64,000 bases of DNA. Origin: Anoplolepis gracilipes. Taxonomy: Eukaryota; Arthropoda; Insecta; Hymenoptera; Formicidae. The position numbers and the translations under genes are program-made. The DNA lies in assembly GCF_047496725.1 (NCBI RefSeq), contig NC_132985.1, positions 7,764,001-7,828,000 on the forward strand, written 5' to 3'. Positions 9,043 to 19,571 of this stretch are shown in pieces (the stretch's first letter is position 1; every line of letters begins with the position of its first letter). The notes beneath the pieces are model-generated. The model made no database searches. It was given only the letters and a program-made list of their open reading frames with translations, and was not told the origin of the DNA.

Positions 9043-9660
9043 AAAGGTAGCGGTCTATTGAATCGTGCGATAAACGCGCTTCCTATCGAATTACATATTC
9101 CTGGATATCAGTTTTGCGGACCGAGAACTCGTTTAAAAGAACGATTGGCTAGAGGCGATCGAGGTATCAATCCATTGGACGCTGCGTGTCGCGACCACGA
9201 CGATATAGCTTACTCGCGAAGCAACGACCTCGGTGAACGACACGTTGCGGATTGTATACTAGCTGTAAAGGCGCGGGAACGTATTATCGCGAAAGATTCG
9301 ACTCTTGGTGAAAGAGCGGCTGCTACGGCTGTTTGGACGGCCATGAAGGCAAAAACGAAATTTGGTATGGGAATGAAGATGAAAAAATCACCGAAAAAGA
9401 AAAAGATGTTGAAAAACCGAATACTTCCAGTAGCGAAGCGTGGTGGTATTTTACCGATTTTACCATTGTTGGGAGTAGTCGGTTCTTTGGTTGATGGAGC
9501 AGCGGGAATCGCAAAGGCTGTAAACGATAACAAGGCCGCGCAACGCCAATTCGAAGAAATGCAATGTCACAATCGTGCTATGGAAGGTCGTGGACTTTAT
9601 CTCGCTCCATACAAGCGTGGACGGGGGTTCTCAACGACTGCTAAGAAAAAAAAACGTTAA
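9025..9660 (+). CDS. PLA2-like / minor capsid protein of Polinton
   Basis: An intact 211-aa frame from ATG 9025; the upstream TTG at 9016 is less likely as a start. Residues 25-80 hold a parvovirus VP1-type phospholipase A2-like domain: YQFCGPRTRL corresponds to the calcium-binding loop and DAACRDHDDIAY carries the catalytic His-Asp pair. This domain can aid membrane passage of capsids in related viruses. A Lys-rich stretch at about 118-132, a hydrophobic segment at about 144-165 and a basic C-terminus (GLYLAPYKRGRG, then a Lys/Arg tail) resemble adenovirus-like minor capsid or core peptides. It lies between the small Cys protein and the protease. It is the best-preserved gene of the element. 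Confidence 0.8.
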   Translation: MSARTIKGSGLLNRAINALPIELHIPGYQFCGPRTRLKERLARGDRGINPLDAACRDHDDIAYSRSNDLGERHVADCILAVKARERIIAKDSTLGERAAATAVWTAMKAKTKFGMGMKMKKSPKKKKMLKNRILPVAKRGGILPILPLLGVVGSLVDGAAGIAKAVNDNKAAQRQFEEMQCHNRAMEGRGLYLAPYKRGRGFSTTAKKKKR

Positions 9661-9662
9661 AA

Positions 9663-10034
9663 ATGCCTGCGGGTGTAACAACTAACGTACAATTGGAACA
9701 ACTTGCAAGACGTATGCGCATACCTTTCTTTAGAGGCGTTTTCATGCGCAATAATTTACCGATAAGCGGCGTGCGACGAAACGAGAGCTGCATTGTCAAT
9801 TTGGACGAAGTTTAGGGTCCTGGAACTCATTGGGCAGCATATGCAAAGAGGGGAGATAATGTTGTGTATTTTGACAGTTTTGGAAATCTTCGACCGCCCG
9901 AGGAATTGGTGCATTATTTTGGACAGAATGTAACAAAAATTGAATACAATCATGCGTCTTATCAAAATTATAATCAGAGTATTTGCGGACAATTGTGTCT
10001 ACAATTTCTTCATACGATTAAATTTAAAGCCTAA
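9663..10034 (+). pseudogene. Adenain-like cysteine protease, one in-frame stop
   Basis: This gene is 123 codons, starting two bases after the previous gene ends. The Ulp1/adenain triad is visible: His in GTHWAAY, Asp in YFDSFGN and Cys in SICGQLCLQFL. Such enzymes mature Polinton and adenovirus capsid proteins. A TAG at 9813-9815 (codon 51) lies just before the His motif. The rest of the frame is uninterrupted, so the copy is a recent or mildly decayed pseudogene. The order PLA2-like, protease, penton, major capsid supports a morphogenesis block. Confidence 0.8.
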
Positions 10035-10063
10035 CACTCTACTGTCGTGAATCAGTATTCGAC

Positions 10064-10785
10064 ATGTCACTGACACTTACGTTGACTGGTAAGAGTAGTG
10101 TTCTTGCCGTAAGCTACTTTGCAGCCATAGATTTGAACGATGATGATTACGAATTTGGTTTAACGGATTTTGAAACTTATCATACGATATCGAACGTGAA
10201 TTCCTCGAATAATAAATTTTACTTTGACAACGACGACAAGGAAATTACGATTCCCGAAGGATCGTACGAATTGCATGGTATAAATGAATATCTAACACAT
10301 GCAATTTTACAATACGATTCCTACAACATTGTTAATAACAATGATGAGAAATATCCAATAGTGATTCACGCTAATCATAATACGTTGAAAAGTGAAATTA
10401 AATGCATATACAGAATAAATTTTAATAAGCCCAACAATATAGGATCGTTGTTGGGATTCTCGAATCATGTATTGCAGCCTCGGAAATGGTACGAATCAGA
10501 TGTGCCGATAAATATTATTAACGTAAACATTATTCGTATAAAATGCATGTGACCGCTGGTGCATATAGCAATAGTAAGCGTGTACACACGATACATGAAT
10601 TTTCTCCGAGCGTACCACCGGGATATAAGATATCAGAAACCCCCGCGCAAATCATTTATCTACCAATCGTCGTGCGAAGCATTACTAATTTAACGATACA
10701 TGTTGTGGATCAGGAGGGTCGATTGCTCGATTTTCGAGGAGAGGAAATTACCGTACGATTGCACGTACGACGACGTCAAAAATAG
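10064..10785 (+). pseudogene. Polinton penton / minor capsid protein, frameshifted
   Basis: The first part (10064-10552) starts MSLTLTLTGKSSVLAVSYF and includes the conserved IPEGSYEL and NNIGSLLGFS. The second part (10543-10785) has HEFSPSVPPGYKISETP and ends in a basic LHVRRRQK. A one-base shift near 10545 separates them. This is the single-jelly-roll vertex protein family described for Polintons. It directly precedes the major capsid gene. Confidence 0.75.
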
Positions 10786-10961
10786 TATGCTCGTGTTGAA
10801 TGAAACGGAGCACGCGAGAGACAATATCTTTTCGAGGGACAATACTTTTGCGAGGAGGCGAGCGGTGGTGACAATAATCAGGTGTCTGGTTACGCTAAAA
10901 AGAGCTCAGCGCGTTGAATTTTTAAAGTCTTTAGGATTTGTCGTACGAAATAATCGAAAGA
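10786..10961 (+). other. Spacer between penton and major capsid genes
   Basis: A frame that starts inside the penton gene (10700) runs through this stretch to 10969 and ends KSLGFVVRNNRKND. It may be the remnant of a small core peptide gene, but I cannot support that from motifs. Confidence 0.25.
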
Positions 10962-12162
10962 ATGATTGACATTTTGAACATTGGAAGCGAACCGATCTTT
11001 GACGACCGTATAGTAAAGATTGAAACTCATACGTACAATCCATACGCAAATACAACACTTGGGATATAGCGATGAGATACGGATACCTATACAGCATCAG
11101 GATTTGTACACGTTACCGTGCGAAAGCTTCCTTTACGTCGAAGAAAAATTGACGATAAGAAAGAAGGATGAACTAATAATATTGGGAAATAATTGCGTTG
11201 CATTCATGTTTGATGAACTTCGATATGAACTCAACGGTGTGGAAATTGATCGCAACAGAAACGTTGGAATAACTTGCACGATTAAAAACTACATTTCCCT
11301 TACACACGAGAGAAGTAAAATCTTGCACAATGCTACGTGGAGTATAGTTGAAAATAATGGTGGCAAAGGTTACTTCAATTTTTGCGTGCCGCTCAACATG
11401 TTGCTTGGATTTTGCGAGGATTATAAGCGCGTTGTGATTAACGCTCGTCATGAATTGATTCTAACACGTTCACGCAACGACAACAATTGTCTATTTGGAG
11501 CTCAGGCTGCTGAAGCTGAGATTGAATTACACAAAATACAATGGCGTATGCCTCACGTAATATTGAACGAAATTAGTAAACTATCCTTGCTACGAGCGTT
11601 GGAGAGCGGTAGATACTTGAACATGAGTTTCCGCTCGTGGGATCTATACGAATTTCCTTTGCTACACAGTACGACCAAGCATTCGTGGACTGTGAAAACT
11701 GCCTCTCAGCTGGAGAAACCGCGATACGTAATCTTTGCACTATAGATTGATAGAAAAAATGTCGCGTCGAAAGATATTATCAAATTCGACGACTGCAAAT
11801 TGACAAACGTTAAACTCTATTTAAACTCTGATTTTTATTCGTATGATGATTTAAATTTGGATTTTGATAAAAAGAGATACGCTATCCTATTCGACATGTA
11901 TGCGTGTTTTCGTAAATCTTATTACGGATGCAATAATGATAATGTATTATTTACCATGGCAAAATTTCTAGAGTGCGGTCCTCTCACGGTCATTGACTGC
12001 TCGTGACAAAACGAGTCTGTCAAAAATGCTACTGTGGACGTAAGAATAGAATTTGAATGTAAGCTAGCCGTATCCGCAAATACTACCGCATATTGTCTCA
12101 TCTTGCACGATCGCATTGTCGAATATAACCCGTTGACAAATGTTGTCCGAAAAATTACATGA
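10962..12162 (+). pseudogene. Polinton major capsid protein, broken
   Basis: The family is the double-jelly-roll capsid protein of Polintons. From ATG 10962 the frame begins MIDILNIGSEPIFDDR. A one-base shift near 11057 moves it into the frame that runs to 12162. Diagnostic segments are DLYTLPCESFLYVEEKL, the block ending DELRYELNGVEIDRNRNVG, CEDYKRVVINARHELIL and FRSWDLYEFPLL. Two further lesions are in-frame stops: TAG after the residues PRYVIFAL (about 11743) and TGA at 12004, each explainable by one C-to-T change. The frame otherwise continues with HDRIVEYNPLTNVVRKI to its end. At about 400 codons in total, it is full length. Confidence 0.8.
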
Positions 12163-12183
12163 ATCAGAAATATTCCCCTTCAA

Positions 12184-12226
12184 TGTTATAACATTATAAT
12201 ATTATAACATTATAACATTATAAAAC
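12184..12226. repeat. ATTATAAC short tandem repeat
   Basis: Short repeats of ATTATAACATTATA between the capsid gene and the next ORF. Confidence 0.7.
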
Positions 12227-12286
12227 TGATGATACTCATGATCGACATTAGTTGTCCGTTGTAGTTCTCGCCAATATCATTTCATT

Positions 12287-12803
12287 ATGGTTGTGCCAAC
12301 GTTTGTGGATCTCCAAGGATTTATCGTTGGAGGAAAGTTTATCGTGAAAGAAAATGCGATTCTGACAAAGGGCTCTGTACTCTCTCATATTTTTACGAGT
12401 CTTACACCATTCCGTTTGCTCACGAGATCTGAGAGATCTCAAGTTGCATGGTTGATTGAAAAACATCACAATCTGCAATGGGAAGATGAAAACATTTTGT
12501 ACTACAGGGCCAAACGTTTAATCACTGACGCCGTGACGTTGAAAAAATGCTTCTTCTCGAGTGTATGTCAAAGGACATGAAAAACGAGAATAGTTGGCAA
12601 ATTTACTAAAAGATGATGAGAGAATCGGTCTTATTATCGAGACATTGGATAACGACTATGATGACGTTCCTGCTTTAGATAAATTAGATGCTACTCTGCG
12701 TTGCGATAGACATGTACGAAATTGTGCTTTACAAAATGTATTTAAATTATTCAATTGGTTGTTGAATCATCATCAAAAAGATTCGATCAATCCATATTTA
12801 TAA
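12287..12803 (+). pseudogene. Conserved Polinton ORF of unknown function, frameshifted
   Basis: The first frame (12287-12580) reads VDLQGFIVGGKFIVKENAIL, then AWLIEKHHNLQWEDENILYY and KRLITDAV. The second (12594-12803) has LIIETLDNDYDDVP and ends with a Cys/His-containing RHVRNCALQNVFKL. They look like two parts of one protein split by a shift near 12580. The GFIV..KF.VKE opening and the Trp-rich HH.L.WED motif recur in arthropod Mavericks as I remember them. No biochemical role is known to me. Confidence 0.55.
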
Positions 12804-13400
12804 TAAACTATTGTTACAATACATGTGTGTTATTATTATTATCTTTTTTATCCTTTCCTTGTAGCATGTATTATATTACAGTACGTGATGCATTTTTTTA
12901 GTTTGCATTTTAGCAGACAATGGGCGTGGAATATTTGACATCTTTAAACGTAAAAAATATCAAAATTCATGTCGTTCATGGTTCGCTTGATATTGATCAA
13001 CGTTCGTTTGATGTACGATAGTGGTTCGATAGTGGTTCGATAGACGTTCGTTTGATGTACGATAGATGTTCGTTTGATTTTGATCGACGTTCGTTTGATG
13101 TACGATAGTGGTTCGATAGATGTTCGTTTGATGTACGATAGTGGTTCGATAGATGTTGATCGACGTTCGTTTGATGTACGATAGTGGTTCGATAGACGTT
13201 CCGTTTGATCTGATGCTTATTTGATTGTGTCGCTATTTAATTATAATTATCTGTATGAATGCTGTGTGGAGCGACAGTCTGCGTCAGCTTTTAATCTTTT
13301 TGTCAGCTGTGAAGAGTAAGCATTTGTTGCTAACTCTTATGTCATGCACATCCCCTACCCATTTTTTCACCGAGACGTTACCTAGCCTCCGCTGGAGCTA
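12804..13400. other. Spacer with minisatellite
   Basis: AT-rich spacer after the last Polinton ORF. From about 12985 to 13209 it carries irregular tandem copies of TTCGTTTGATGTACGATAG and GTGGTTCGATAGAYG. No gene is seen until the promoter at about 13402. Confidence 0.7.
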
Positions 13401-13401
13401 G

Positions 13402-13430
13402 CATAAAGTATCTGACTGTGATCCAGTGAG
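13402..13430 (+). promoter_or_regulatory. TATA-like box and start-site region of the four-exon gene
   Basis: CATAAAGTA at 13402-13410 is followed at about 13422-13428 by TCCAGTG, an Inr-like word. The ATG at 13470 lies about 45 bases downstream. Spacing fits a Pol II core promoter, but the TATA match is imperfect. Confidence 0.4.
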
Positions 13431-13469
13431 TTGATTTGTGAAGTGGTTCATTTTGTAAAGATTTTAAAA

Positions 13470-14193
13470 ATGTCGCAAATTATGGCATTTCTTGACGCGA
13501 TGTTCGAGACGGGGTACCGTCGCCTTCAGCTTTCCGAAAGGGTTGGCAGGCGAAGCCATCGCCGTGCACTTCGCTGGGTTAAGAATTTGGCTCGCAACCT
13601 ATTCCGAGCTTTGTTGGATGTACTGTTCGAGGATGTAAGTAGTTTTTATTATTTTTATACACTTTTTTTATTTATAATATATTTATATTTGTAATATATT
13701 TATATTTATAATTTATGCGCTTTTATCTTTTACAGTGTTACCAATATCGGTGCTACCACATCCCACTTGGTGATGTAAGTAATTTTTATTATTATTATTA
13801 TTATATGCTTTTTTTATTTATAATATATTTATATATTTTTTCTTTTACAGGAATATCTATGTTACCACAACCTCATCCCGGGGTATATCAACATCGCGCA
13901 CATGAAAAGAGGTGCGTCGGTGGCGGACCTTCAACCGCGAATATGCGGAATATGAGGATTTATGGGGCGATGGCTCCCGTGCTCGCCTCTTAGACGGGTT
14001 CTTCCCTTACCTGTACGTGAACATTTTCTATCTCCGCAGGCTGTTCAAAGAGGAGCCCCTCGTACTGTAAGTATCTCTATATAATACGCTCAAAAGTTTG
14101 TGTATTTTTTTAAAGGTACTAATAAAAATGATTATTTTTCTGTTAAGCAGCCGTCGCGAGTTCCCCCTCCGCCTTTCTCCGACTAATTTTTAG
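13470..14193 (+). CDS. Four-exon gene of unknown function
   Basis: Exons: 13470-13634 (55 codons), 13736-13774 (13 codons), 13851-14066 and 14151-14193. All introns are short (about 75-100 bp) with GTAAGT donors and YTTTTACAG or AAGCAG acceptors. The protein starts MSQIMAFLDAMFETGYRRL, with a basic Arg-rich helix-like segment to residue 48. The second and third exons encode two similar Tyr/Cys-rich segments, YRCYHIPLGD and EYLCYHNLIPGY. The 39-nt second exon can be skipped without changing phase. In the third exon the original frame stops at TGA 13953. The neighbouring frame then carries an acidic-to-hydrophobic tail (EYAEYEDLWGDGSRARLLDG) whose phase fits the last exon, so one extra base near 13937 has probably disabled this copy. 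About 150 aa. I do not recognise it; it may belong to the Polinton or to a separate viral or host insert. Confidence 0.5.
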
Positions 14194-15060
14194 TTTTTTC
14201 TTCTTTATATTTTATCTTTTTATATTTTATATTTTATATATATTATATTTCATATCTTTTTATATTTTATATTTTATATATATATTATACTATATTTTAC
14301 ATTTTTTATATTATATCTTTTTATATTTTTAAAAACACACACACACTTTATATGTATACACACACACAGATTTTTATGATTAAAAATTTTGTTTATGATA
14401 AATATGTGCATTGTGTTTTGCGCCTTCATTATCTACCCCATTCTTCTTCCTCTTCCACTTTGTATTAATTAGATTATATTTAATATATATAATTAGATAT
14501 AATAATAATAATAATAATATAATATATAATAATACATAATTAGATAATAATATAAAAAAAAATTCTCTGCGTTCTCGCGTACGCCTTAGCCTCCGTCTTA
14601 TTGCGCTCCCGCTATCCTTTCCCCTCATTCTTTCTCTTTCACGTTATCTTCCTATTGTAATCTTCTCCTTTTCCGACCACATCATGCCCTCATTGTCCTA
14701 CGCTGTACCAATGCGCATAGCGCTCTTCTTATCCTATACCGCGCGTCTCCGTCTACCGCGTTGCGAACGCCTATCGCTCCGTTTCTCTACCGCGTTGCGA
14801 ACGCTTATCGCGCCGTCTCTCTCTATCCATCTGCCTACTCACGGACCCATCGGTTAAGCCGCGGACCTCTCTCTCCTCTCCGCAGTCCCCTTGCCTACCG
14901 GCCGCGCCGCGAACCTCTCTCTCCTCTCCACTGTCCCCTCGTCGACAAACCGCATCGCGGACCTACAGCTGTGTCACGGACCTCTCCCCCTCCCCGCGTA
15001 CCTCTCGTCTACAAACCGCGTCGCGGACCTACGTGACGTCATCCCCTCGCGCCCGTGGGT
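14194..15060. other. AT-rich DNA and GC-rich degenerate tandem repeat
   Basis: 14200-14560 is A/T low-complexity with CA and TAATAA runs. 14745-15060 holds degenerate repeats such as CTACCGCGTTGCGAACGC and CGCGGACCTCTCTCYCCTC spaced about 30-60 bases apart. Open frames there reflect the repeat. No gene seen. Confidence 0.6.
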
Positions 15061-15164
15061 CTTCCCCGCCCCCGCACCCCCCCTCGAGTTCCCGAGTTAG
15101 AAACCTCATTATATCACTATTTACGTCAATATTAACGTGGTCAATCGGGACTGTGACCATTTAG

Positions 15165-15310
15165 AACTTGGCCATTTCAAATGTGGCCATTACGAACGTG
15201 GCCATTACGAACGTGGCCATTACGAACGTGGCCTTTTGAACGTGTGGCCATTCTGAACGTGGCCGTTTCGAACGTGGCCATTACGAACGTGTGGCCATTT
15301 CGAACTTGGT
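15165..15310 (-). repeat. GAACGTGGCCATT minisatellite
   Basis: About ten copies of a 13-17 base unit GAACGTGGCCATTWC. The minus-strand frame encodes repeated NGHVR only because of the repeat. Confidence 0.85.
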
Positions 15311-15474
15311 CAAATTTAACCGTAGCCATTTCGGACGCTCCCAACGTCACACGATAGCTAATTGACGCTAGGAAAACGACACGTTGATTGGCTACTATGT
15401 CGCTTTTTGCTACGCGACAAATGTTTCCGCACTCTATGGACAGGAACACTAATAAGACTACGATTTTACTTAAC

Positions 15475-15595
15475 AGGTTTGTTTTTTATTCCTGTATTTC
15501 TGAACAAGTACAATAAGTTAGAATAAGATAAATATACTTTTTCTCGTTCTAACTTATTGTACTAGTTCAGAAGTGTAGGAATAAAAAACAAACCT
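15475..15595. mobile_element. Hairpin MITE, 121 bp
   Basis: Two arms of about 50 bases, starting AGGTTTGTTTTTTATTCCTG and ending with its inverted copy, surround a short AT centre. Arms match apart from a few bases. The flanks share AAC, which could be a short duplication. Confidence 0.7.
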
Positions 15596-15599
15596 AACG

Positions 15600-16550
15600 T
15601 TTGCTAACATTGTCAGACATAACGATTAGTTTTCAAATAGAGAATTTCTAACGTTTAACAAGATTCTAACAATTCTGTATCTGATACAGCCAATCACTGG
15701 CCGTCTGACACGTCGAGAAACGTAAAGTGAAATTGTAGTCTAATACTTACTGCAACATACTGCGGAATTATGTTGAGATATTTGTTGTCCTTGATTGTAA
15801 TTTTCTTGTCCACTGTTTTCCATTCTTTCATCCTTATCTTCTCTATTGTTGTTAAATTCCTCATTCTCTAGATAATTCTCATCCAGATATTCAACTACAG
15901 AATTAAATGTTTGTATTAAATTTATTCCATTTTAAATATAATATTAAGATATCAATTTTAATGGCTAGTAAGAGCAAATCGCTGTTCTTGGAGCGCAAGA
16001 ATTTATTTAGGATATAAAATACAAATTACATAAACGCGAACGTTTTAGTCTACTTTAAGTCCTTCCTCAGCGCTAATTACATTGGTAAAAAAACGGAAAC
16101 AATTTGTTTACTTAAATCTATGTTTTTCATTAATAGTACGTATCGGATTTGTAAGTCGCATAAACATAAGTTAAATTCTAAGTCAAATCTAATTTGTCAT
16201 TACGGTACCGCGGTAAAAATAGCATCACTTTCAAAAAAACATGATTTAATTAAAGTTGACATAGATGTTGTTGAGTTCCTCCATTGGTTGATAAGCCAAG
16301 GGGAGACAAAGATTCATGGTCAAAATGAACACCGATTGATCATCTACGTTAAAATATGTAAAAAACACACCTCAATTTTGATTTGTAGTTAAATATTATT
16401 ACAAACTAGATATTATAATGCTGTGACTCACAAGTTTGCTCCTTTTTGGATTCTGTAGAAGATGTAATACTACGAAGCTTTTTGTTCAAGCACTTTCTAA
16501 CTTCTGACATGAAGCATAGAATAACGGGCCACTTTTGACATTTGAGATGT
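15600..16550. other. Unassigned AT-rich sequence
   Basis: No convincing coding signal. The 90-aa plus frame at 16120-16392 has no recognisable motif and a weak composition. Part may be 3' sequence of the adjacent Penelope-like element. Confidence 0.4.
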
Positions 16551-17487
16551 TTATATTTTAGGTAGAGTGTCAATCATGTTTATGTACGTGGAATTAAGGC
16601 ATTCTGTATCTGTTTGCAAATTTAAACTATTTATCTGTCTTTTTATAAAAATCATTTCCGAGGTCAAACGTTTGTGGTAAAAATTTTCTTTATCTAAAAT
16701 TTTGACCTCTTCCCAATCAAAGCTATGATTACATTCTAATATGTGGTTGAAAAGAACTGAATTTTTATTGTTCTTTACGTTAAATTTATGTTCCGCTATA
16801 CATGTTTTTAATTTTCGGCTTGTCTGTCCAACATAAGAAGCTGTGCAGTTACTACAATTAATTTTATTAAACCACATTTGATTGTAAAGATTGTGGTATC
16901 GGATCTTTATGGACTTTAATAAATTTGTTTAGTTTGTTTATACTAAAATAGGATAGTGTAATGTCAACATTTTCAATGACATTGTTAAATTGTTCAATTT
17001 TAGGGACGTATGGTATCAAAAAATAAGATGTGCTGTCATCTGTCTTTTTAGATTTTTCTTTAATTTGTCTTTTGTTTCTGATTAGTGTTTTGAGTCTGTT
17101 ATTGATAGTGTGAAAAATAAATTCTATTGGGTAATTGCTATTCAGAAGTATATTGATTGCTCGTGCGATATTTTTAGTATGAAATGCTGGATGTGATAAG
17201 AAAAAAATCCTGTCAATGAGACCAATAACCGTTCCTCTCTTTTGGCACAATGGGTGCTATGAGAAAAAATTGAGATACCTGCCTGAGATTTTCAGCTTAT
17301 GGTATAAATCAAATAACATGTGATTCTTCTCTATGGTCAAAGAAACATCTAAGAAGTTAATTCTGTTGTTGGTGCTAAATTCTACTGTAAACTGTAATCT
17401 TTCGTGTACAGAATTAAAGCATTCCAACACTGTATCGACCATGGAGAGAGGAACTGCCATTAAAATGTCATCCACGTATCTGTAATA
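16551..17487 (-). pseudogene. Penelope-like element: RT end plus GIY-YIG endonuclease
   Basis: Read on minus, the fragment begins at the RT catalytic site: codons at 17487 onward spell RYVDDILMAVP. It continues through thumb-like sequence (RINFLDVSLTI) and a linker, and ends with a GIY-YIG endonuclease having ASYVGQTSRKLKTCIAEHK and a conserved KRLTSEMIFIKRQ. This order defines Penelope-like retroelements. Frame changes occur near 17255 and 16870. Everything upstream of the catalytic YVDD is missing because copy 3 of the TG...CA element begins there. A second related fragment is at 57611-58124. Confidence 0.8.
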
Positions 17488-19532
17488 TAAATAGCACTAA
17501 TTTGCCCGATAATTTCAGTATTAAAATTAGAATAGAAAGCTTGTCTCTATATTTACAGGTGTGGACACGAGAGATTAACGGCGAGAAGAATTGACACCGA
17601 GAAGATGACCGACGCCCGGAATGGACAAGGGAACTGACACAGGTATGTATATTTCGAGTAAATTACACGTAAACAATATGATTAATGATCACACGAATAT
17701 ATCTTAATAATAACGACAACGTACTCACTTCACTAAATTATTATGTGTTACAGGAACCACTGGGAAACACACTGTCACGCAGGTGTATACGAGAATATGG
17801 ATCTACAATATTATTAGGATTACAACATTAGTTAATAGAACCTTCCTTTGACTATAATTTCACGCGCGGACAGGTTTCGGACGCTTAAACGATATTAGAT
17901 AAGCGGCATTAATAATAATCTGATTGTCTGGAGAAGAAAAGATATAACGCTTATATTGTTGATAGAGGTAATTTACTGCGAATGAAAATTAAGATAAAAT
18001 GTCTTTGAAAGTGATAGATAGAATTCGATATGTATTGTGAGCGCCGTGAAAATCGAAAAAGAGAAAGGAAATATAATAGAGACAGTGGAAACAATTAATC
18101 AAGAATAAATTTATACGACAGTAAACGCAAGAAACTGAAAGCTAATTAATAGTATTCGCGATATGCTAGTCTTGAAGTCTCTCTGAGTTAATGATTTTGT
18201 GTGAATAATACCGAGTAATGAACTAGAAACACTGATTCGAAGATATAATATTAATTATACTGTGTGAAAATTTGTAAGAGCGTATGTATGATCGAATGCT
18301 ATTAAGATAACCGATTATTAAATCGTATGAATGACTGTCTGTACGTACAGTGAATTTACTGAGTACTGTATGAATCGAGTATGAATACTGGGTAAACTGT
18401 CTAACTGATCGAATATTGACTGCTCATCGAATACTGACTGAGCGAAAACTGAATTGTCAGAACGAACCGTACAAACTGATTTTACTGTCTGGGCGAAAGC
18501 CGAATACTCAATGTTGAGCGCACGGTGCTCCCGTTTATATACCCGTGGTCGCTGAGGGCTCCCACCTTCTGAATTGTAGCGCGCGCAACGTGGTCCTATC
18601 CTGGTCATGCTTGATTGTCACGGGTATCATGCGCCGGGCAATAGTAAGCGGTCACGGTGTTTGACCGAAATTTTCACGTGATCCGGCGGTTCCTGAATGT
18701 TCTAGAAGCTTCGGGACTAGCATTATAATATAATATTTATATCGTTATTTCTAGATATATCGCAATTATTACTAGCATTACGATAACTTATCTGATTAAT
18801 TACTTATCGCCGCATTGTATATAGCGTTGTACTTAAATAATTGTAGAGATATGAGAGCATTTCGCTAATTAACTTATTAATTAACAATTATTTATTATGT
18901 CGCATAATGTTATTCGTGGATTACAAGGTCTAAATTAGTCTACAGACATTAAACTCGCTATTATATAACTATATGTATGTATATCATTATAACTAGTAGT
19001 AAAAGTTTATATCTATATAAGTAATAATGGTATAAATGCACATGTAATATGCCGTGATATATTTACAATGAATGGATGAGGAGTGTGTAAGTGTGTATAA
19101 ATGCATAAATTTATGACAAGTTTATATTGTGAGAGATTGAGGTATGGTCATTTTGTTTATTATGCATATGTATATTGTAATTATCATTCATCCTCAATAA
19201 AATGATAAAGAAGTTTTGAGAATATTATCACGTTCAAGGTATTTCAGACCTTGTATAAGTAAGAGTTAATTAAGTAATTGTATATATTTGAGTGTGACTA
19301 TTTAACTTTAGTTATCTTCCAGAGCTTTATTCGTTTTAAACTCTTTATGGGATATTTATATTGTTTTCACTATAATATGTATATATATATATATATGTAT
19401 CATGAGTGGTTCATTTTAATTATTATTGGTTTTAATTGATCACTTAAATATTGTCTGAGCCTCGAGGCGTTCTTGTCAGGTCATTATAATTTGCCTTTAA
19501 AACATCTGTGGATTATGATTTCTGCAGCGAGT

Positions 19533-19571
<39 letters not shown>

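Larger units (their letters stand above)
1859..12803. mobile_element. Decayed Polinton/Maverick element
   Basis: The genes match the known Polinton set: rve integrase with chromodomain, FtsK/HerA-type packaging ATPase, PLA2-like minor capsid protein, adenain-like protease, penton and double-jelly-roll major capsid protein. The left group (1859-8671) is on minus and the right group (8728-12803) on plus, diverging at about 8680. Most genes carry frameshifts or stops. No protein-primed DNA polymerase B and no convincing terminal inverted repeats were seen, so this is a truncated relic. It is interrupted at 4685-8409 by an unrelated TG...CA element. Confidence 0.85.
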
